A DNA stretch of 64,000 nucleotides from Dehalobacterium formicoaceticum (GCF_002224645.1 NZ_CP022121.1:3631501-3695500); one strand, 5' to 3'. Positions 35,599 through 45,500 are shown, counted from the stretch's first letter. Notes: generated by a model from the sequence alone, not told the origin. Numbers and translations are program-made.

Positions 35599-36843
35599 TT
35601 ACACAGACTCCTCCTTATACAGAGTCTCTAAAATCTCTGTCAGATCTTCCTTGTTTTCCAGGACAGAAAATTGTTTTAATCTGACCATGGGCGGGGAATA
35701 AATCTTTTTGACAAACCCTTTTAAAATGACGGCCATTTTAGCCTCATCTTCCGTATTTTTCAATCGGTCAATTAAATTGGGCATTTCTTTATTTAAGACA
35801 TGTTCATGATAGCTTTCAATTTGTTTAATCGCAGGAAACAATGGGATACATTGCAGCCACTGATCAAACTCATCTACCGCTTCTTCAATCAAAAAGCGCG
35901 CTTTCTCCCCGGCCTGCCGCCTTTTCTCCTGGTTTTCGGTTTGGATTTTTTCTAATGCATCCAAATCAACTAAGGTAATGCCTATTAATTCCCCTACCCT
36001 GGGGTCGATATCACGGGGCACCGCCAGATCAAGATAAATACTGCCTTTTTTATAGCCCACAATCTCTTCTCTTTTGATTACCAGGTGAGGTGCTGCTGTA
36101 GAGCTGATCACAACATCACAGATGAAAAGATAATCTTCAATTTCATCAAAAAGAATGATTTCGATGTCCGGATAAACTTCCTTTAAAGATCGAGCCGCTT
36201 CATAAGTGCGATTGGCTACCAGGATGCGGGAAAAACCCATGTCTTTCAGGTAAGTCAAGGCTAAGCGGTTCATTTTCCCCGCGCCAATTAGCAGTACATT
36301 GCGCTCTTGATAATCGGATAAAGATTTTTCCAAGTATTGAATCGCCAGATAACTGATCGAAGTGGGATTTTGGGATATTTTTGTTTCCAGGCGCACTTTT
36401 TTACCATTGGTAATGCCATCCCGAAAAAGTCTGTTTAATACCCGCCCCGACATATGTAATTCCAAAGCTCTTTGATGGGCTGATTTTACCTGTCCTAAAA
36501 TCTGATCTTCCCCTAAAACCTGAGAGTCTAAACCGGCGGTCACCTGAAAAAGATGGGTAACACAGTCCATATTTTCTTTGACATAAAAATATTGATCCAG
36601 AGTCCCCTTTTCCAACCCATGAAAAAGGCAGAAAAAATCTTTAATTTGTTCTATTGCCTGGGGCATGTCTGAATACACTCCATAAATCTCGCTGCGATTA
36701 CAGGTAGAAAGAATGACCGATTCATCCAAAATCAAACTAAGCCGGTCATAAGCTTTTTCAAATTTCTTCTTTGTAAAAGCAAGCTTCTCTCTAACTTCAA
36801 TCGGTGTATTCTTATAACTCACTCCGACAACAACAATATCCAT
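35599..36843 (-). CDS. hemA: glutamyl-tRNA reductase HemA
   Basis: 414 residues. VILSTCNRSEIYGVY includes the catalytic cysteine region of HemA, LLIGAGKMNRLALTYL is the NADPH-binding loop, and the C-terminal helical dimerisation region follows. Known: it reduces glutamyl-tRNA to glutamate-1-semialdehyde, the first step of tetrapyrrole synthesis. It follows cbiX in a cobalamin-riboswitch operon, so entry into the whole tetrapyrrole route appears to be under B12 control here. The hemL partner is not in the window. Confidence 0.96.
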   Translation of the reverse strand: MDIVVVGVSYKNTPIEVREKLAFTKKKFEKAYDRLSLILDESVILSTCNRSEIYGVYSDMPQAIEQIKDFFCLFHGLEKGTLDQYFYVKENMDCVTHLFQVTAGLDSQVLGEDQILGQVKSAHQRALELHMSGRVLNRLFRDGITNGKKVRLETKISQNPTSISYLAIQYLEKSLSDYQERNVLLIGAGKMNRLALTYLKDMGFSRILVANRTYEAARSLKEVYPDIEIILFDEIEDYLFICDVVISSTAAPHLVIKREEIVGYKKGSIYLDLAVPRDIDPRVGELIGITLVDLDALEKIQTENQEKRRQAGEKARFLIEEAVDEFDQWLQCIPLFPAIKQIESYHEHVLNKEMPNLIDRLKNTEDEAKMAVILKGFVKKIYSPPMVRLKQFSVLENKEDLTEILETLYKEESV

Positions 36844-36896
36844 TTAGTACACTCTTTTCCTCATAGTTTTTGTTAGGTAGTTTAGCAAAATAGAAA

Positions 36897-37262
36897 CTAC
36901 TTTACGGCAAGAGCCCGTTCAAAGAGAATGTCCGCCAATACCGATTCCGGACCAAGAGGTTTGGCCAATTTAAAGGTTACATCCGGATAATCGGGTGCAA
37001 TTTCATTAAGCATATGAGGAATATCTTCCTTGATATGAATCCCCTCATATAAAAAGTATGGGGCAAAAATTATTTCTTGCACGCCGGTTTCTGTTACCTG
37101 GGCAATAGCCTGGGGAATAGTAGGTTCGTTATGCTCCATAGCTGCTCCAGCCACCTGATCGAAACCACCCTTAGCTCGAACCAATTCGACAATTTGATTA
37201 AAGGCATTCACTGCATCTTGAGATCTGCTGCCGTGGCTAATAATAATTAATGCTTTATTCAT
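36897..37262 (-). CDS. cbiX: sirohydrochlorin cobaltochelatase CbiX (short form)
   Basis: 121 residues, the single-domain CbiX-S form. IIISHGSRSQDAVNAFNQ carries the metal-binding histidine and EIIFAPYFLYEGIHIKEDIP the second histidine motif. Known: it inserts cobalt into sirohydrochlorin and may act as a homodimer. It is the first gene after the riboswitch terminator. It ends in TAG, with TAA four codons later. Confidence 0.93.
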   Translation of the reverse strand: MNKALIIISHGSRSQDAVNAFNQIVELVRAKGGFDQVAGAAMEHNEPTIPQAIAQVTETGVQEIIFAPYFLYEGIHIKEDIPHMLNEIAPDYPDVTFKLAKPLGPESVLADILFERALAVK

Positions 37263-37322
37263 GATTCTTCCCCCTTTTTATCATAAGAAAACCTGGCTTG
37301 CGCTTGTACTTTCAGAAAGTAT

Positions 37323-37349
37323 AAAAAAACCCTTAGCTGTAAGCTAAGG
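37323..37349 (-). terminator. riboswitch-linked intrinsic terminator before cbiX
   Basis: Minus-strand CCTTAGCT-TAC-AGCTAAGG followed by seven U. It sits between the B12 box and cbiX and is the likely expression platform. Confidence 0.85.
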
Positions 37350-37408
37350 ATAGCACCCGCAAGCCAATCCAAAATAATCATTCTGCGCCCTTCCCCAGGC
37401 AGCATCCG

Positions 37409-37567
37409 ACTTTTAGGCAGGTCTTCTGGCTTTCGGTTCATTCTCCTCCCTACCTTCCCACAACGATCCGTGCAGTGGCATTACAGGGATTTGTCTCCGA
37501 TTACAGCAGCGGGTCCGCACCGGAATTGCACCGGTTTCCCTATTCTCCTTTTCAGGCACCTAAAAGA
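37409..37567 (-). promoter_or_regulatory. cobalamin riboswitch for cbiX-hemA-sirC-cobA/hemD
   Basis: Minus-strand B12 box AGCCAGAAGACCTGCC (37416-37431). P1 can form from CTTTTAGG (5') and CCTAAAAG (3'). The core GGGAAACCGGTGCAATTCCGG is classic, with GACCCGCTGCTGTAATCGG and TGCCACTGC. It is more canonical than the first riboswitch in this window. Confidence 0.95.
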
Positions 37568-37596
37568 TTATTAACAATAGCATATAAACAGAGTTC

Positions 37597-37710
37597 TTGG
37601 CATCAGGTGGAGTTTTTACTCCATCTGATGCTTAGAAATCGTTATCCAGGAGCTTAGCGCCGCTTATCTCCCACTTGGAGAAGTGGGAGTTTTAGCGACG
37701 GTTAGCTATC
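37597..37710 (+). repeat. palindromic repeat, copy 3
   Basis: Two inverted repeats: GCATCAGGTGGAG/CTCCATCTGATGC and CTCCCACTT-GGAG-AAGTGGGAG. It matches the second and third modules of copies 1 and 2 but lacks the GTTCAGC module. It lies between purC and the riboswitch 5' end. Confidence 0.6.
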
Positions 37711-37803
37711 GGATAAATTATATCATATATTTATTTAAATGAAATAGCAAATTGCTTTCTATATTGAAATACCTGCTTTAATTATTCCATATCATTATAA
37801 ATC

Positions 37804-38493
37804 TTAGTCCTCTTGAACCATGATTTTTGTCAATTCCAGGGGTTCAACGCGGGTATTATTGCGATAGGCACGCATATTACCACCGGATATTTCATCAATC
37901 AGGGCAATATGATGATCTTCTCCCACCCGGCCAAATTCAAATTTTATATCATATAATTCCAGCCCTTTTTTGGCCAATTCATCTTTGACAATATTACCAA
38001 TCTGTTTGGTAAGATCCTTGAGAATTTCATATTCCTCTTTTGATAAAATACCCAGCATATCTAAGGCATCCTTTGAAATCGGAGGATCGTTTCGATCATC
38101 ATCCTTAAGAGTCACTTCGACCAAAGCATCCAAGGCTTGTCCGTCCTCAGCATACATTTCATAACGGCGCAAAAAGCTGCCCACCGCCCGAAAACGACAG
38201 ATTACCTCCAAGCCTTTACCAAAAGGGGCGGCCTTTTTCACAGTCATAGTTACTTGATCTAAATCGGCATCAATGAAATGAGTCGGGATGCCCATTTGAT
38301 TTAATTTTTCAAAAAAGAATTTCGTCAGACGAAGCCCGGCTTTTCCGGCCCCTTCCATAGAAAGCCCTACAGTATTGGCTCCGGGATCAAAAACACCATT
38401 CACACCGGTTACATCATCCTTAAATTTTAAAAGATAATTTCCGTCTTCTAAAGCATAAACATCTTTGGTTTTTCCTTGATATACAAGATTCAT
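37804..38493 (-). CDS. purC: phosphoribosylaminoimidazole-succinocarboxamide synthase PurC
   Basis: 229 residues, normal length. YQGKTKDVYALEDGNYLL is the N-terminal nucleotide-binding part; VICRFRAVGSFLRRYEM, and LYDIKFEFGR with ALIDEISGGNMRAYR near the C-terminus are PurC hallmarks. Known: it joins aspartate to CAIR in purine synthesis. It is a single gene here with no other pur genes nearby, oriented opposite to asnS. Confidence 0.95.
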   Translation of the reverse strand: MNLVYQGKTKDVYALEDGNYLLKFKDDVTGVNGVFDPGANTVGLSMEGAGKAGLRLTKFFFEKLNQMGIPTHFIDADLDQVTMTVKKAAPFGKGLEVICRFRAVGSFLRRYEMYAEDGQALDALVEVTLKDDDRNDPPISKDALDMLGILSKEEYEILKDLTKQIGNIVKDELAKKGLELYDIKFEFGRVGEDHHIALIDEISGGNMRAYRNNTRVEPLELTKIMVQED

Positions 38494-38679
38494 GATCGAA
38501 GCCCCTTTTCATAATATATTGTAGTGCTTTAACCCTTGATATTTTATTTTATCCATTTTAACAAAAATTTCTTCATAAGAAAAGAAAATAATTGCAGGAG
38601 CTGATTGTTATTATGAAGAAATCAAATGACAAGTTTTTGATGTTTTTAAAGCAGCAAGGTAAATTCTCTAAAATTAGGG

Positions 38680-38685
38680 TATAAT
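38680..38685 (+). promoter_or_regulatory. possible -10 box for asnS
   Basis: TATAAT about 155 bases before asnS, upstream of the palindromic repeat. No good -35 is seen 17 bases further upstream, so this is tentative. Confidence 0.35.
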
Positions 38686-38713
38686 TCAAGTAAACGTGAG
38701 AGGATCGAAAAAG

Positions 38714-38821
38714 TGAACTCGTTCAGCTAAAGCTGAACATCGGGGCTTCAGATGGGGAATCTACCCCACCTGAAGTGAAAATAGGAGCTCCCACTTATAG
38801 AAGTGGGAGTCTTGGAATTTG
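38714..38821 (+). repeat. palindromic three-hairpin repeat, copy 2
   Basis: Same three modules and same orientation to the downstream gene as copy 1: GTTCAGCTAAAGCTGAAC, CTTCAGATGGGG/CCCCACCTGAAG and CTCCCACTT/AAGTGGGAG. It ends CTTGGAATTTGATAAAG immediately before the asnS ribosome binding site. Confidence 0.8.
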
Positions 38822-38839
38822 ATAAAGAGGAGCGGGATG

Positions 38840-40231
38840 ATGAATAAAATATCGATTAAAGACTTATATCGGGAACCGGATCTTTTTTTAAATCAAACAA
38901 TCAGTGTTGAGGGTTGGGTAAGAACCCTTAGGGTATCTAAAAACTTCGGTTTTATCGAAATAAATGACGGTACATTTTTTAACAACCTTCAAATTGTTTT
39001 TGATGAAAATTTAAATAACTTTCAGGAAGTTGCTAAATTAACCCTAAGCTCAGCCCTTCATGTGGAGGGTACCTTGGTAAAATCCTTGGGCGCCAAACAG
39101 CTCTTTGAATTAAAAGCAAGCGTCATCGAAATAATCGGACTTTCTGAGCCTGATTATCCCTTGCAGAAAAAAAGGCATTCCTTTGAATACCTGAGAACCA
39201 TTGCCCATTTACGGCCAAGAACCAATACCTTTTCTGCTGTTTTCCGTCTCCGGTCAACACTTGCCTTTGCCATCCATAAATTTTTTCAGGAAAAAGGCTT
39301 TGTCTACGTGCACACGCCCATTATTACCGGCAGCGACTGTGAGGGGGCGGGGGAAATGTTTCGAGTTTCTACTTTGGATTATGAGCAGCTGCCTAAAAAC
39401 CCCCAGGGACAGTTGGACTTTGGCGAAGACTTTTTTGGCAAGGAAACCAACTTAACTGTGAGCGGACAATTGGCGGTAGAGACCTATAGCATGGCCTTTA
39501 AAAATGTTTATACTTTCGGCCCCACCTTTCGGGCAGAGAACTCAAATACGGCCAGGCATGCGGCGGAGTTTTGGATGATCGAACCGGAAATGGCTTTTGC
39601 CGATCTCAAGGATAACATGCATCTTGCAGAGGAACTCCTGAAATATTTCATCCGGGAGATGCTGGAGAATCTCCCGGATGAAATGGCCTTCTTTAACAGT
39701 TTCATTGATAAAGCTCTGTCGGATCGTTTAGAGCAGGTCTTGAATGCTGATTTCGCTCGGATCACTTATACAGAAGCGATCCAATTATTGCAAAAATCAG
39801 GGATCAAATTTGAGTATCCGGTGGCATGGGGCCAGGATTTACATACGGAACAAGAGCGGGCCTTAACAGAGCAAATTTTCAAAAAGCCGGTTTTTGTCAC
39901 AGATTACCCCAAAGAAATTAAAGCTTTTTATATGCGGCTCAATGATGATGAGAAAACAGTGGCGGCTATGGATTTGCTGGTTCCCGGGGTAGGAGAAATT
40001 ATTGGCGGCAGCCAAAGAGAAGAACGCTTGGAGATCCTGGAAAACAGAATGTCCCAGCTGGGTTTAAATCACCAGGATTATTGGTGGTATTTGGACACCA
40101 GAAAATACGGGGGTACCCCTCATGCCGGTTTCGGCCTTGGTTTTGAAAGGGCAATCATGTACCTTACCGGCATGACCAATATCCGGGATGTGATTTCTTT
40201 CCCCCGAACCCCGAAAAATGCCGAGTTTTAG
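38840..40231 (+). CDS. asnS: asparaginyl-tRNA synthetase AsnS
   Basis: 463 residues from the second of two adjacent ATGs ([19 protein letters not shown]), seven bases after GAGGAG. The N-terminal OB-fold anticodon domain contains [19 protein letters not shown]. Class II motifs follow: [20 protein letters not shown] and the C-terminal [20 protein letters not shown]. Known: charges tRNA-Asn; the ending [15 protein letters not shown] is typical. It stops with TAG. Its leader holds the palindromic repeat, not an obvious T-box. Confidence 0.96.
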   Translation: MNKISIKDLYREPDLFLNQTISVEGWVRTLRVSKNFGFIEINDGTFFNNLQIVFDENLNNFQEVAKLTLSSALHVEGTLVKSLGAKQLFELKASVIEIIGLSEPDYPLQKKRHSFEYLRTIAHLRPRTNTFSAVFRLRSTLAFAIHKFFQEKGFVYVHTPIITGSDCEGAGEMFRVSTLDYEQLPKNPQGQLDFGEDFFGKETNLTVSGQLAVETYSMAFKNVYTFGPTFRAENSNTARHAAEFWMIEPEMAFADLKDNMHLAEELLKYFIREMLENLPDEMAFFNSFIDKALSDRLEQVLNADFARITYTEAIQLLQKSGIKFEYPVAWGQDLHTEQERALTEQIFKKPVFVTDYPKEIKAFYMRLNDDEKTVAAMDLLVPGVGEIIGGSQREERLEILENRMSQLGLNHQDYWWYLDTRKYGGTPHAGFGLGFERAIMYLTGMTNIRDVISFPRTPKNAEF

Positions 40232-40245
40232 CCAAGTTTTAACGT

Positions 40246-40282
40246 AAGAAAAGCAGGATTTCCCCTGCTTTTCTTTTCTTTT
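40246..40282. terminator. intrinsic terminator after asnS
   Basis: AAGAAAAGCAGG and CCTGCTTTTCTT form a 12-pair stem with a T-rich tail on the plus strand; the A-rich left arm may also serve the convergent M20 gene. Confidence 0.85.
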
Positions 40283-41507
40283 AGCAATATTTTGAAATAG
40301 TTGTTAAAAAAACAAGGGTATCCTGCATGATATTTTTTATTTCTGTATATTCATTGGGTTGATGGGCTAATTCATTAATTGTGGACCAAACCACGGCGGG
40401 AATATTTTCTGCCCGGAGCATGGCCGCACATGTTCCTCCGCCAATACCTCCGCAATAAGCCTGAATGCTCCTTTCGGCCAGAGCAGCCTTAAGATTTTGC
40501 ACCACCAAAGCATCCTGAGCAGTGGGTACCGGAGCATCCACTTTCTGTAAAAATTCATAGCGGATACGTACCTTTTCACGATACTCATAGCGGGCAATGG
40601 TTTTATTAATATGATCTGCCAGCTCCGCCAGTTTGAATTTTGGCAAAACCCTCATATCCATGACAAAAACATCTTCTCCTGGAATTATATTCGGACTTTC
40701 CACATTGGAAAATTTCTGGGTCAGTTCAAAAGTGGAGTAAGGAGGATCAAAAAGTTCGTCATGATCCGCATAAAGTTCCTTTAAGGTATCTTCCAGTTCC
40801 ACAGCCAAATGGGCACCCACCGAGCCGGCATTGATCCCTAAATGGGGCATGGAGCCATGAGTTTGTTTCCCCATTACTGTAAATTTCAGCCAGGCAATGG
40901 ATTTTTCGGCAATTTCGATAAAGGTTCCGTCCGGAGATCCGGCATCGGGCACAATGGCTTCATCCTCGGCTGAGAAAACCTTCCTCCTGATCAACTCTTT
41001 CAGGCCAAAATCGCTGCCCGTTTCCTCATCAGCGGCAAAAATAAAACCGATATTGCATTTAGCCCGGATTCCTTGTTCCTGCATCACCAGACAGGTATGA
41101 AGAATGGAAATGATTCCTTGTCCGTTATCCTCCACACCCAAACCATAAATACGCCCGTCTTTTATTTCCGGTTTAAAGGGATCGGTATGCCAAGCTTTCA
41201 AATCACCAGGAGAGACGGTGTCCGTATGGGCGATAAACCATAGAGTTTTTGCCTTATTTTCCGTACCGGGAATTTTGGCAATAATATTTAACCTTTGCCC
41301 CTCCTGAACCTGATCATCAGCCACTTCGATAACTTCAAAGGAGACATGGTGCTCCTTTAATACCCCTAAAATCCATTGGCAGCGTTCATATTCACCTGTG
41401 CCGTTGTTTTGGGGATTAATGGCTGGAATGGAACTCATGGCCACCATATCAGAGACAATTTGTTCCTGCCTGCTTTCCACCAGGGTAGTCAAATCTTTTA
41501 TATTCAT
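40281..41507 (-). CDS. M20 family metallopeptidase
   Basis: 408 residues from the ATG behind GGAAGGAG; eight more upstream codons are open but include that site. Metal motifs: WFIAHTDTVSPG, GLGVEDNGQGIISIL and FAADEETGSDFGLKEL. Known relatives include succinyl-diaminopimelate desuccinylase and peptidase T-like enzymes; the exact substrate is unclear. It is not obviously related to the M20 gene at 15990 by context. It converges with asnS. Confidence 0.83.
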   Translation of the reverse strand: MNIKDLTTLVESRQEQIVSDMVAMSSIPAINPQNNGTGEYERCQWILGVLKEHHVSFEVIEVADDQVQEGQRLNIIAKIPGTENKAKTLWFIAHTDTVSPGDLKAWHTDPFKPEIKDGRIYGLGVEDNGQGIISILHTCLVMQEQGIRAKCNIGFIFAADEETGSDFGLKELIRRKVFSAEDEAIVPDAGSPDGTFIEIAEKSIAWLKFTVMGKQTHGSMPHLGINAGSVGAHLAVELEDTLKELYADHDELFDPPYSTFELTQKFSNVESPNIIPGEDVFVMDMRVLPKFKLAELADHINKTIARYEYREKVRIRYEFLQKVDAPVPTAQDALVVQNLKAALAERSIQAYCGGIGGGTCAAMLRAENIPAVVWSTINELAHQPNEYTEIKNIMQDTLVFLTTISKYC

Positions 41508-41772
41508 AGATCTCCTTCCTTTTCGTATCAATAATTCTAACTTTATAGTGATGGAATCATACTATATTTTAACATAAACCTCCATTTCAGACTATGGTTA
41601 GCATCCGGCGTCACCTTACTCCGGCTTTTGATAAGAGCATTATCATCCAAAAGGGATGTTGACGAACATATTAAGAAGTGTTACTCTAAAACATGGTGTG
41701 TCAGCCCATTAGTTCAATTCAATTTAAAGGTCATCATTTGTGCTTATACATAACATAGGAGGTTTCTGCTTC

Positions 41773-43818
41773 ATGTTTATCCTGCAGCCTGATAATTTAT
41801 TCCTTTCAAATATTTTATTCTACATAGCAGCTGCTTTTTTTTCTCTTTTATTAAGAAAAAAACATAAAATATGCAATATTCTTGCTAATCTTCTTTGTAT
41901 TGCAGGAGCATTCCTTGGTATCCTGGCTTCCTTAGGATATATGATATCTGATCATGAGATATTAAGGCTGGTTCATTTTAGCACCTCCATTCCCCTCATT
42001 GCTCTCGATCTTATTATCGATGATCTGACAAGTTTTTTTGTGCTGGGTTTATCTGTCTTGGTACTTGCTGTATCCCTCTATTCCTTAGGCTATAACACCC
42101 ACTACTACGGAAAAAGGCCTATCGGTCTTTTTAATTTTCTTTATGCTTCTTTTATTTTATCCATGTTCTTGGTTATGACTGCTGGAAATACAATTTTTTT
42201 CTTTATCGCCTGGGAAATTATGTCACTCCTCTCTTATTTTCTCGTAGTTTTTGAATCTGAGAAAGAAGAAAATCAAAAAGCAGGCACCCTCTACATTATT
42301 ATGACCCATATCGGAGCCACTTTTTTATTAATTGCCTTTATGATTATGTTCCGCTACACCGGATCCTTCGATATCTTGGGGAGTTCTGCTGTCATACCGG
42401 CAGCAGCAAAAAATATCATCTTTTTATTGCTCCTCGTTGGCTTCGGAACTAAAGCCGGGATGATTCCCCTGCATATTTGGCTGCCTTATGCCCATCCGGC
42501 GTCCTCAAGCAATGTATCAGCCTTAATGTCAGGGATCATGATTAAGACCGCCATTTATGGCCTGATCCGCTTTGTGCTTTTATACCTAAACATCCAACAT
42601 AGCTGGTGGGGCATATTAATCCTCTGCCTCGGTGTGATATCCGCTGTATTAGGGATTGCTTATGCCCTCATTGAGCATGACATCAAACGACTTCTTGCTT
42701 TTAGCAGTATCGAAAATATCGGTATTATTCTCATTGGTTTAGGGGTTAGTTTTATCGCATTTGCCCAGCATAATTTATTTGTTGCTTGTATAGGGCTTAT
42801 GGCAGCTCTTTTCCATACCTTTAACCATATGTTGTTTAAATGCGGTCTTTTTCTGGGAGCGGGCGCAATCCAATACACCACCCACACCAAAGATATTAAT
42901 AATTTAGGCGGTTTAATCAAAAACATGCCGGCAACTTCTGTTTTTATACTATGTTTTTCTCTTGCTATCTCCGCCATCGTGCCTTTTAACGGCTTTGTCA
43001 GCGAATGGCTTACGTATCAGTCCTTATTTATCAATATTGATCTGGGACATGCCGGCGTCAATATGCTGTATCTTCTCGCCGCAGCTGCTCTGGCTTTATG
43101 CGGAGCATTAGCCGCGGTGTGCTTTGTCAAGCTTTTCGGCATCTCTTTTTTAGGTCTTGCCCGCAGCACCCAAGCAGCAGAGGCGAAAGAGGTCCCCATG
43201 CCCATGCTTTTGGGGATGGGTCTTCTTGCTATGATTTGTCTGGTACTGGGCATTTTCCCTCTTTTTCTCTTAAGGATCGTGGACAAAGTAGGTTTGTCCT
43301 TCACCGGCCTCTCTGTCACTGATCATCTTCAAGGAGGATGGCTGATGGCCTACCTGCCCTTACAAGTGGAAGGTAACAGCATCACCCCATGGGCTTTTTT
43401 TCTTGCCTTATTAATCCTCATCCTTATCAGCCTGGTTATGGTAAGAATCCTGGGAGGAAAGTACCGGGAAAGAAAATATAACACTTGGGATTGTGGATTC
43501 AAGGAATTAACCCCCAGAATGCAATACAGTGCTACCGGGTTTTCCAAACCCTTAAGAATTGTTTTTAAAATTCTATATCGACCTGGTCGGGAACTGAAAA
43601 CAGGAGAAGGGACTTCACCTTATTTCCCTCTTTCCCAAAAATATCAGGTAAGTACCGAATCCATTTTTGAGAAATACTTGTATTACCCGATCATCCTGAT
43701 CATGAACAAGTTTTCCATTAAAACTAGGCTCTCCATTCAAACAGGAAGCATTCATATGTATCTTTTGTATATTTTAATCACCACCTTAGCCTTGTTATTA
43801 TATAACCAGCTTGTGTAA
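41773..43818 (+). CDS. Ehr/hydrogenase-4-like antiporter subunit (HyfB/NuoL-like)
   Basis: 681 residues from the ATG ten bases after AGGAGG; an upstream GTG/TTG extension of 11 codons covers that site. About 16 membrane segments. FGTKAGMIPLHIWLPYAHPASSSNVSALMSG-type region (residues about 235-265, with the conserved Lys) identifies the proton-antiporter-like subunit family of complex I, Mrp and group 4 hydrogenases. It is the first gene of a six-gene operon. Known: these subunits form the ion-pumping arm. The long C-terminus (RKYNTWDCGFKELTPRMQYS) is typical of HyfB-type proteins. The preceding 265 bases hold no gene. Confidence 0.88.
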   Translation: MFILQPDNLFLSNILFYIAAAFFSLLLRKKHKICNILANLLCIAGAFLGILASLGYMISDHEILRLVHFSTSIPLIALDLIIDDLTSFFVLGLSVLVLAVSLYSLGYNTHYYGKRPIGLFNFLYASFILSMFLVMTAGNTIFFFIAWEIMSLLSYFLVVFESEKEENQKAGTLYIIMTHIGATFLLIAFMIMFRYTGSFDILGSSAVIPAAAKNIIFLLLLVGFGTKAGMIPLHIWLPYAHPASSSNVSALMSGIMIKTAIYGLIRFVLLYLNIQHSWWGILILCLGVISAVLGIAYALIEHDIKRLLAFSSIENIGIILIGLGVSFIAFAQHNLFVACIGLMAALFHTFNHMLFKCGLFLGAGAIQYTTHTKDINNLGGLIKNMPATSVFILCFSLAISAIVPFNGFVSEWLTYQSLFINIDLGHAGVNMLYLLAAAALALCGALAAVCFVKLFGISFLGLARSTQAAEAKEVPMPMLLGMGLLAMICLVLGIFPLFLLRIVDKVGLSFTGLSVTDHLQGGWLMAYLPLQVEGNSITPWAFFLALLILILISLVMVRILGGKYRERKYNTWDCGFKELTPRMQYSATGFSKPLRIVFKILYRPGRELKTGEGTSPYFPLSQKYQVSTESIFEKYLYYPIILIMNKFSIKTRLSIQTGSIHMYLLYILITTLALLLYNQLV

Positions 43819-43862
43819 ACCTATGATTTTAGGTTTGATGGTAGGAAAAAGGAGCAGCAAAC

Positions 43863-44810
43863 ATGGGAAACTTTATTTATTTTACAATTCAAATTATGAT
43901 GATTGTACTTCTGGCACCTTTAGTGAATGGCATTATCAAGAAAATAAAAGCCTTAACACAAAAGAGAACAGGTGCCCCCATTCTTCAGATGTATTTTGAC
44001 CTATATAAATTACTTAAAAAAAGTGTTGTTATTTCTCAGACATCATCCTGGATATATCATGTCACGCCTTATTTAGTTTTTGCAACTGCCCTGGCAGCAG
44101 CATTGTTGGTGCCCGTTTCCACTATGGTTACCCCTACCTCCTTTCCCGGAGATGGTATTATGCTAATTTACATTTTCGTCCTGACCAGGTTTTTTATTAT
44201 GCTGGCAGGATTAGATACTGGCAGCACCTTTGGAGGAATGGGCAGCAGCAGAGAGGGGATGATCTCCTCACTGATAGAACCATCCATGCTAATTTCTCTA
44301 TTCACCATCGGGCTGATTTCTAAGTCTACCTCAATTTATCAAATGATGAGTACAGCAAAATTATTAGAGATACCCTTAGTACAACCTGTTTACCTAATGA
44401 TTTTTATTGCCCTTTTGGTAATCATCATTGCCGAAACCTCCCGGATCCCGGTAGATGATCCAGCCACACACCTTGAATTAACCATGGTGCATGAGGCCAT
44501 GATGCTGGAATACTCCGGCCGGCACTTGGCTTTGATGGAATTGGGTGCTGTGATCAAGCAGCTGGTTTTAATCACCCTATTAGCAAATGTTTTCCTCCCC
44601 CATGATCAGCTGATTCACCTGACCGGGATGGGAGCCTTGATTCTTTCTCTGCTGTTTTATATCATCAAGGTGATTTTACTGGCTGTTCTGATTGCCCTCA
44701 TTGAGGTAAATACCGTAAAATTACGTCTCTTCAGCGTGCCAAATTTGGCGGCTTTATCATTTATTTTATCCTTTTTAGGTTTTATAAATTATTTCCTGCT
44801 GGGAAGATAA
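43863..44810 (+). CDS. Ehr/hydrogenase-4-like subunit (HyfC/NuoH-like)
   Basis: 315 residues with about eight membrane helices. It matches the NuoH family that joins the membrane arm to the catalytic arm: KRTGAPILQMYFDLYKLLKK near the start and IAETSRIPVDDPATHLELTM in the fourth helix region (conserved acidic residues facing the quinone chamber). Known: HycD/HyfC-type subunit. AAAGGAG precedes its ATG. It lies between the HyfB-like and HyfE-like genes. Confidence 0.9.
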   Translation: MGNFIYFTIQIMMIVLLAPLVNGIIKKIKALTQKRTGAPILQMYFDLYKLLKKSVVISQTSSWIYHVTPYLVFATALAAALLVPVSTMVTPTSFPGDGIMLIYIFVLTRFFIMLAGLDTGSTFGGMGSSREGMISSLIEPSMLISLFTIGLISKSTSIYQMMSTAKLLEIPLVQPVYLMIFIALLVIIIAETSRIPVDDPATHLELTMVHEAMMLEYSGRHLALMELGAVIKQLVLITLLANVFLPHDQLIHLTGMGALILSLLFYIIKVILLAVLIALIEVNTVKLRLFSVPNLAALSFILSFLGFINYFLLGR

Positions 44811-44839
44811 TATCTTGTTTGACAAAGGAATGAAAAACG

Positions 44840-45496
44840 ATGACAAATTTTCTAGATACCTTATCTTTATTAGTTTTACTAACCGCCTTTATTCTCATTG
44901 CCAATAAAAGGATCAAATCTTATATTAGAACATTTCGACTGCAATCATTGTTTATTGCCATAGGGGCAGGGATAATTGGTCTGGAAAGCTTTGCTCAGGA
45001 AGGACGCTTTGATGCTTTGATCCTAAGCGTGATCATGATCATCTTAAAAGTAATCTACATCCCCAACCTCTTAGATAACACTTATGCCCATGTGGATCAC
45101 ACGGTGGAAAAGGACTTCTTCCTTAATATACCTATTTTAATTTTTATTTCCTTTCTGCTATTTTTATTTTCTTACTTCTCCTTCTCCTCCATTGAAGGCC
45201 TCCATGAAGGGAAGGTCAACCTACAGATGATCAATTTGGTTTCTGTGGTTTTAATCGGACTCTTCTTTATGATTACACGCAAAAAAGCAATTGGGCAAAT
45301 CGTGGGCTTTTTAGTTCTGGAAAATGGTCTTTTTGCTACTGCCATGTTTGTTACCCAAGGAATGCCGTTCATCGTGGATCTGGGGATTTTTATTGATCTC
45401 CTCACAGGGGTACTAATTATGGGTTTAATGGTTTTTAAGATTAATGAAAAATTTGATTCAATTGACATTAATAAAATGAAAAATTTGAGAGGATAG
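44840..45496 (+). CDS. Ehr/hydrogenase-4-like subunit HyfE (NuoK-like)
   Basis: 218 residues, six or seven membrane segments. The C-terminal half, including GFLVLENGLFATAMFVTQGM and the conserved Glu-containing helix, matches the NuoK/MrpC-like HyfE family. Known: part of the membrane arm next to antiporter subunits. It ends in TAG five bases before the next ATG. Confidence 0.85.
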   Translation: MTNFLDTLSLLVLLTAFILIANKRIKSYIRTFRLQSLFIAIGAGIIGLESFAQEGRFDALILSVIMIILKVIYIPNLLDNTYAHVDHTVEKDFFLNIPILIFISFLLFLFSYFSFSSIEGLHEGKVNLQMINLVSVVLIGLFFMITRKKAIGQIVGFLVLENGLFATAMFVTQGMPFIVDLGIFIDLLTGVLIMGLMVFKINEKFDSIDINKMKNLRG

Positions 45497-45500
45497 ACAG

